Positions 32,888-34,438 of a stretch of DNA of 34,438 nucleotides are shown here, one piece after another. Under the pieces are notes generated by a model, which saw nothing but the letters and a program-made list of their open reading frames with translations, made no database searches and had not been told where the DNA came from. The DNA lies in assembly GCA_015654855.1 (NCBI GenBank), contig JAATGA010000467.1, forward strand, positions 1-34,438, read 5' to 3'. The stretch comes from Rhodobacterales bacterium. Its GTDB lineage: Bacteria > Pseudomonadota > Alphaproteobacteria > Rhodobacterales > Rhodobacteraceae. The position numbers were made by a program, and so were the translations under genes. Every line of letters starts with the position of its first letter. The first letter of the stretch is position 1.

Positions 32888-33530
32888 AATGGCAATGCCT
32901 CCAGCATACGGCGAATTGGCGAACAGCCTGACCATTTTCGGGCCGGACTTAGACACGGGGACCGAAATTAATGCTTTCTCAACTCTGAATATGGTCCTCC
33001 ATGATTCGCTGCAAGTGCGAAGGGAGTCCGATGGCGGATAATCTCCGTCTGTCCAGATATTTGCATGACAATGCCGCATGGTCCCGAGAATCCGACTAAT
33101 ATACAAGCATCGAGCCAGGCTTTCCGGTCTCTGCAGGGGGGATATATAATAAAAAAACGCAATATTTTGTATGTTAATGAATGTGTTACAAAGATGCTTC
33201 TCGCGAAGCATGTCCCCCGCGAGGACATCTCTCTTGCGGGGCGAAGGTCTGGCGGCGAAGGTCTGGCGGCGGCGCCGGCAGCCTTTGCAGTTGCAGCGGG
33301 AAGCGCGGAATTGCCTGCCTTGCGCATCGTTCCGGCGATAATTCGCCAACAATCTGGGATAGCGAGCAGGGATTGTCCCGTGATCGGAAACTCCCCGGGC
33401 CGGGACAGGCGGCCAAGGCTGTCGTACGGGCTATAGTTCGATGCGCGCCGCTATCTGTCCGGCATTGCCGGGACCGACCCGCCACGCCCGATCTGCGATC
33501 GCTTTTTGCGGAGCGACGGGGTGCCTCTGC
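32888..33530. promoter_or_regulatory. Long structured, partly AT-rich region upstream of exoY
   Basis: This stretch of 643 bases has no supported gene. It contains a very AT-rich pocket (about 33146-33190, TATATAATAAAAAAACG) likely to include exoY promoter elements on the minus strand; a TATATT -10-like element is also seen in ATGCTTGTATATTAG on that strand. Hairpins occur at 33194-33211 (ATGCTTC/GAAGCAT), 33210-33228 (ATGTCC/GGACAT), 33374-33407 (TGTCCCG/CGGGACA) and 33459-33471 (CCGGCATTGCCGG). A 14-bp unit is directly repeated at 33241-33268. The AT pocket in a GC-rich genome is the type of site bound by MucR/Ros-family EPS regulators, but this is inference. Confidence 0.4.
33241..33268 (+). 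repeat. Tandem duplication of a 14-bp unit
   Basis: GCGAAGGTCTGGCG occurs twice without a gap in the exoY upstream region. It lies beside three hairpins and may simply be slippage. Confidence 0.7.
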
Positions 33531-34438
33531 CTACTTGCCCAGAAGACGTTTCGCCGTCTTGATCCCTTGGGGGCCCAGGATGTCCCGGGCCATCCGGCGG
33601 GCCACGGTCTTGCGGTTAGGATCGACAGTTTTCATCATCTTCAGCGCAGTGGCGTCGTCCTCGGCCTCGACGAAAACTTCCATAAGGACCGGGCGATCCA
33701 GCTTTTCGGTCGTCAGGAACCGGACGAAGGCGGGGCCTGCCTCCTGCTTGCCCGAGACGGGGATGTATTCAAGGCCAAGGGCCGCCGCATAGCCGCGCAC
33801 CAGATCGGGGGATTTCTCGCCGAAATGGCCGCCCGCCGCGATGAAGGTATCGGCATCATTGCCGAAGGCCGAGGCGGGGTGGCTTTTCAGTTTGAACTCG
33901 ATCCCCTTGCCATTGTTGACCATCAGGATGCGCACGTTCGGGCCAAGGTGCCGGTTCCCCAGCACGTTCATGTCGTAGAAGAACGCCAGATCCCCGGTCA
34001 CCAGATAGAACAGCCGGTCCGTGTCGGCCAGCGAGGCGCCGACCAGTGTCGACATGCAGCCGTCGATGCCAAAGCCGCCGACGTTCGACGAGGAGTTCAC
34101 CCCCTCGGGCAGATCGAAGAAATTCCACGACCGAAGGCTGTTCAGGATGGCGAAATGCACCACAGAACCTGCGGGGATGTCCTTGCTGAACTTCGAGGCC
34201 AGCCAGATGTTCGACAGCGGCAGATCGGGCAGTTTCGAGCGTTTCTCTTCCAGCGCGGCCTTGCAGGTGTCGAAAAATCCGGTCTGGCGCGGCGCGATTT
34301 CGGAATACATGCGGAAGAACCGCGTCTCGGACATCTCGAACACATAGCGCAGCTTGCGGAAGGTGTCGCGCAGCTCGCCATCCGGGCTGACCCGCCAGAC
34401 CTGTTTGGCCGAAAGGGTGAGCGTCTCATAATCGCCCG
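33531..34438 (-). CDS. Thiamine-diphosphate-dependent enzyme, C-terminal part (runs off the right edge)
   Basis: About 302 residues are visible, open to the window end, so the N-terminus lies beyond 34438; the listed start at 34343 is internal. The ThDP-binding motif is present as GDLAFFYDMNVLGNRHL followed by ILMVNNGKG, and the cofactor domain of the MenD/acetolactate-synthase type (GVNSSSNVGGFGIDGCMSTLVGAS, then VFVEAEDDATAL) is recognisable. The enzyme would decarboxylate or ligate a 2-keto acid. Members of this group occur in polysaccharide loci as makers of unusual side chains, so a link to the cluster is plausible, but the substrate is unknown. It lies 643 bases upstream of exoY on the same strand. 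Confidence 0.8.
   Translation of the reverse strand, partial: GDYETLTLSAKQVWRVSPDGELRDTFRKLRYVFEMSETRFFRMYSEIAPRQTGFFDTCKAALEEKRSKLPDLPLSNIWLASKFSKDIPAGSVVHFAILNSLRSWNFFDLPEGVNSSSNVGGFGIDGCMSTLVGASLADTDRLFYLVTGDLAFFYDMNVLGNRHLGPNVRILMVNNGKGIEFKLKSHPASAFGNDADTFIAAGGHFGEKSPDLVRGYAAALGLEYIPVSGKQEAGPAFVRFLTTEKLDRPVLMEVFVEAEDDATALKMMKTVDPNRKTVARRMARDILGPQGIKTAKRLLGK

Overview
The window reads as part of a large plasmid or chromid of a GC-rich alphaproteobacterium, most likely Rhodobacterales (the Roseobacter/Rhodobacter/Paracoccus group). The reasons are the high GC of most genes, a ParA/ParB partition pair of the kind found on Rhodobacterales extrachromosomal replicons, the codon and start-site style, and a polysaccharide locus that combines Wza/Wzb/Wzc, YjbH/YjbF and a full dTDP-rhamnose operon. 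No 16S or other marker is present, so genus is not claimed.

Layout. (1) Positions 1-3227 form a maintenance module. It has a non-coding stretch with three 22-bp-spaced iteron-like repeats, a perfect DnaA box and an AT-rich tract, followed by parA and parB. A palindrome GTTTCGC-AC-GCGAAAC lies between parA and parB, a near copy lies inside parB, and a third copy lies 22 kb away inside rfbD. These are good candidates for parS. The replication initiator is not visible and is presumably beyond the left edge. (2) Positions 3282-4760 hold a UDP-glucuronate 4-epimerase gene, a dead 5' fragment of UDP-glucose dehydrogenase and a possible insertion-sequence scar. (3) Positions 4760-11070 are visibly less GC-rich and look like a swapped-in, polymer-specific block: an exported beta-helix protein, two GT4 glycosyltransferases, a membrane O-acyltransferase and a Wzy-like polymerase. 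(4) Positions 11076-20100, all on the minus strand, form the assembly and export block: a CgeB-like glycosyltransferase, a Zn-ribbon-containing sugar epimerase, two hexapeptide acetyltransferases, a Wzx flippase interrupted by one in-frame stop, the Wzc co-polymerase/tyrosine kinase, the Wzb phosphatase and the Wza export lipoprotein. (5) On the plus strand from 20109 are yjbH and yjbF. (6) Positions 22888-27330 on the minus strand hold a decayed epimerase and the rfbCBDA operon, whose genes overlap by 4 nt. (7) Positions 27718-32887 hold a small membrane protein, a GT4, a plus-strand group of GT2, WcaF-like acetyltransferase and SGNH hydrolase, and the ExoY/WbaP-type priming sugar-phosphate transferase. 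(8) At the right edge is a partial thiamine-diphosphate enzyme on the minus strand.

How it works together (inference from families). ExoY-type priming puts a sugar phosphate on undecaprenyl phosphate. The glycosyltransferases extend the unit using dTDP-rhamnose (RfbABCD) and epimerised nucleotide sugars, and acyltransferases decorate it. Wzx flips it, Wzy polymerises it, Wzc/Wzb control chain length, and Wza (perhaps with YjbH/YjbF) exports it. The combination of a partition module and a rhamnose operon on one replicon resembles the rhamnose-operon 'biofilm plasmids' known in roseobacters. Three genes (ugd, wzx and the epimerase at 22888) carry inactivating lesions, so the locus may be degenerating or remodelled, or may contain sequence errors. 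No tRNA, rRNA, CRISPR array or complete insertion sequence was seen.
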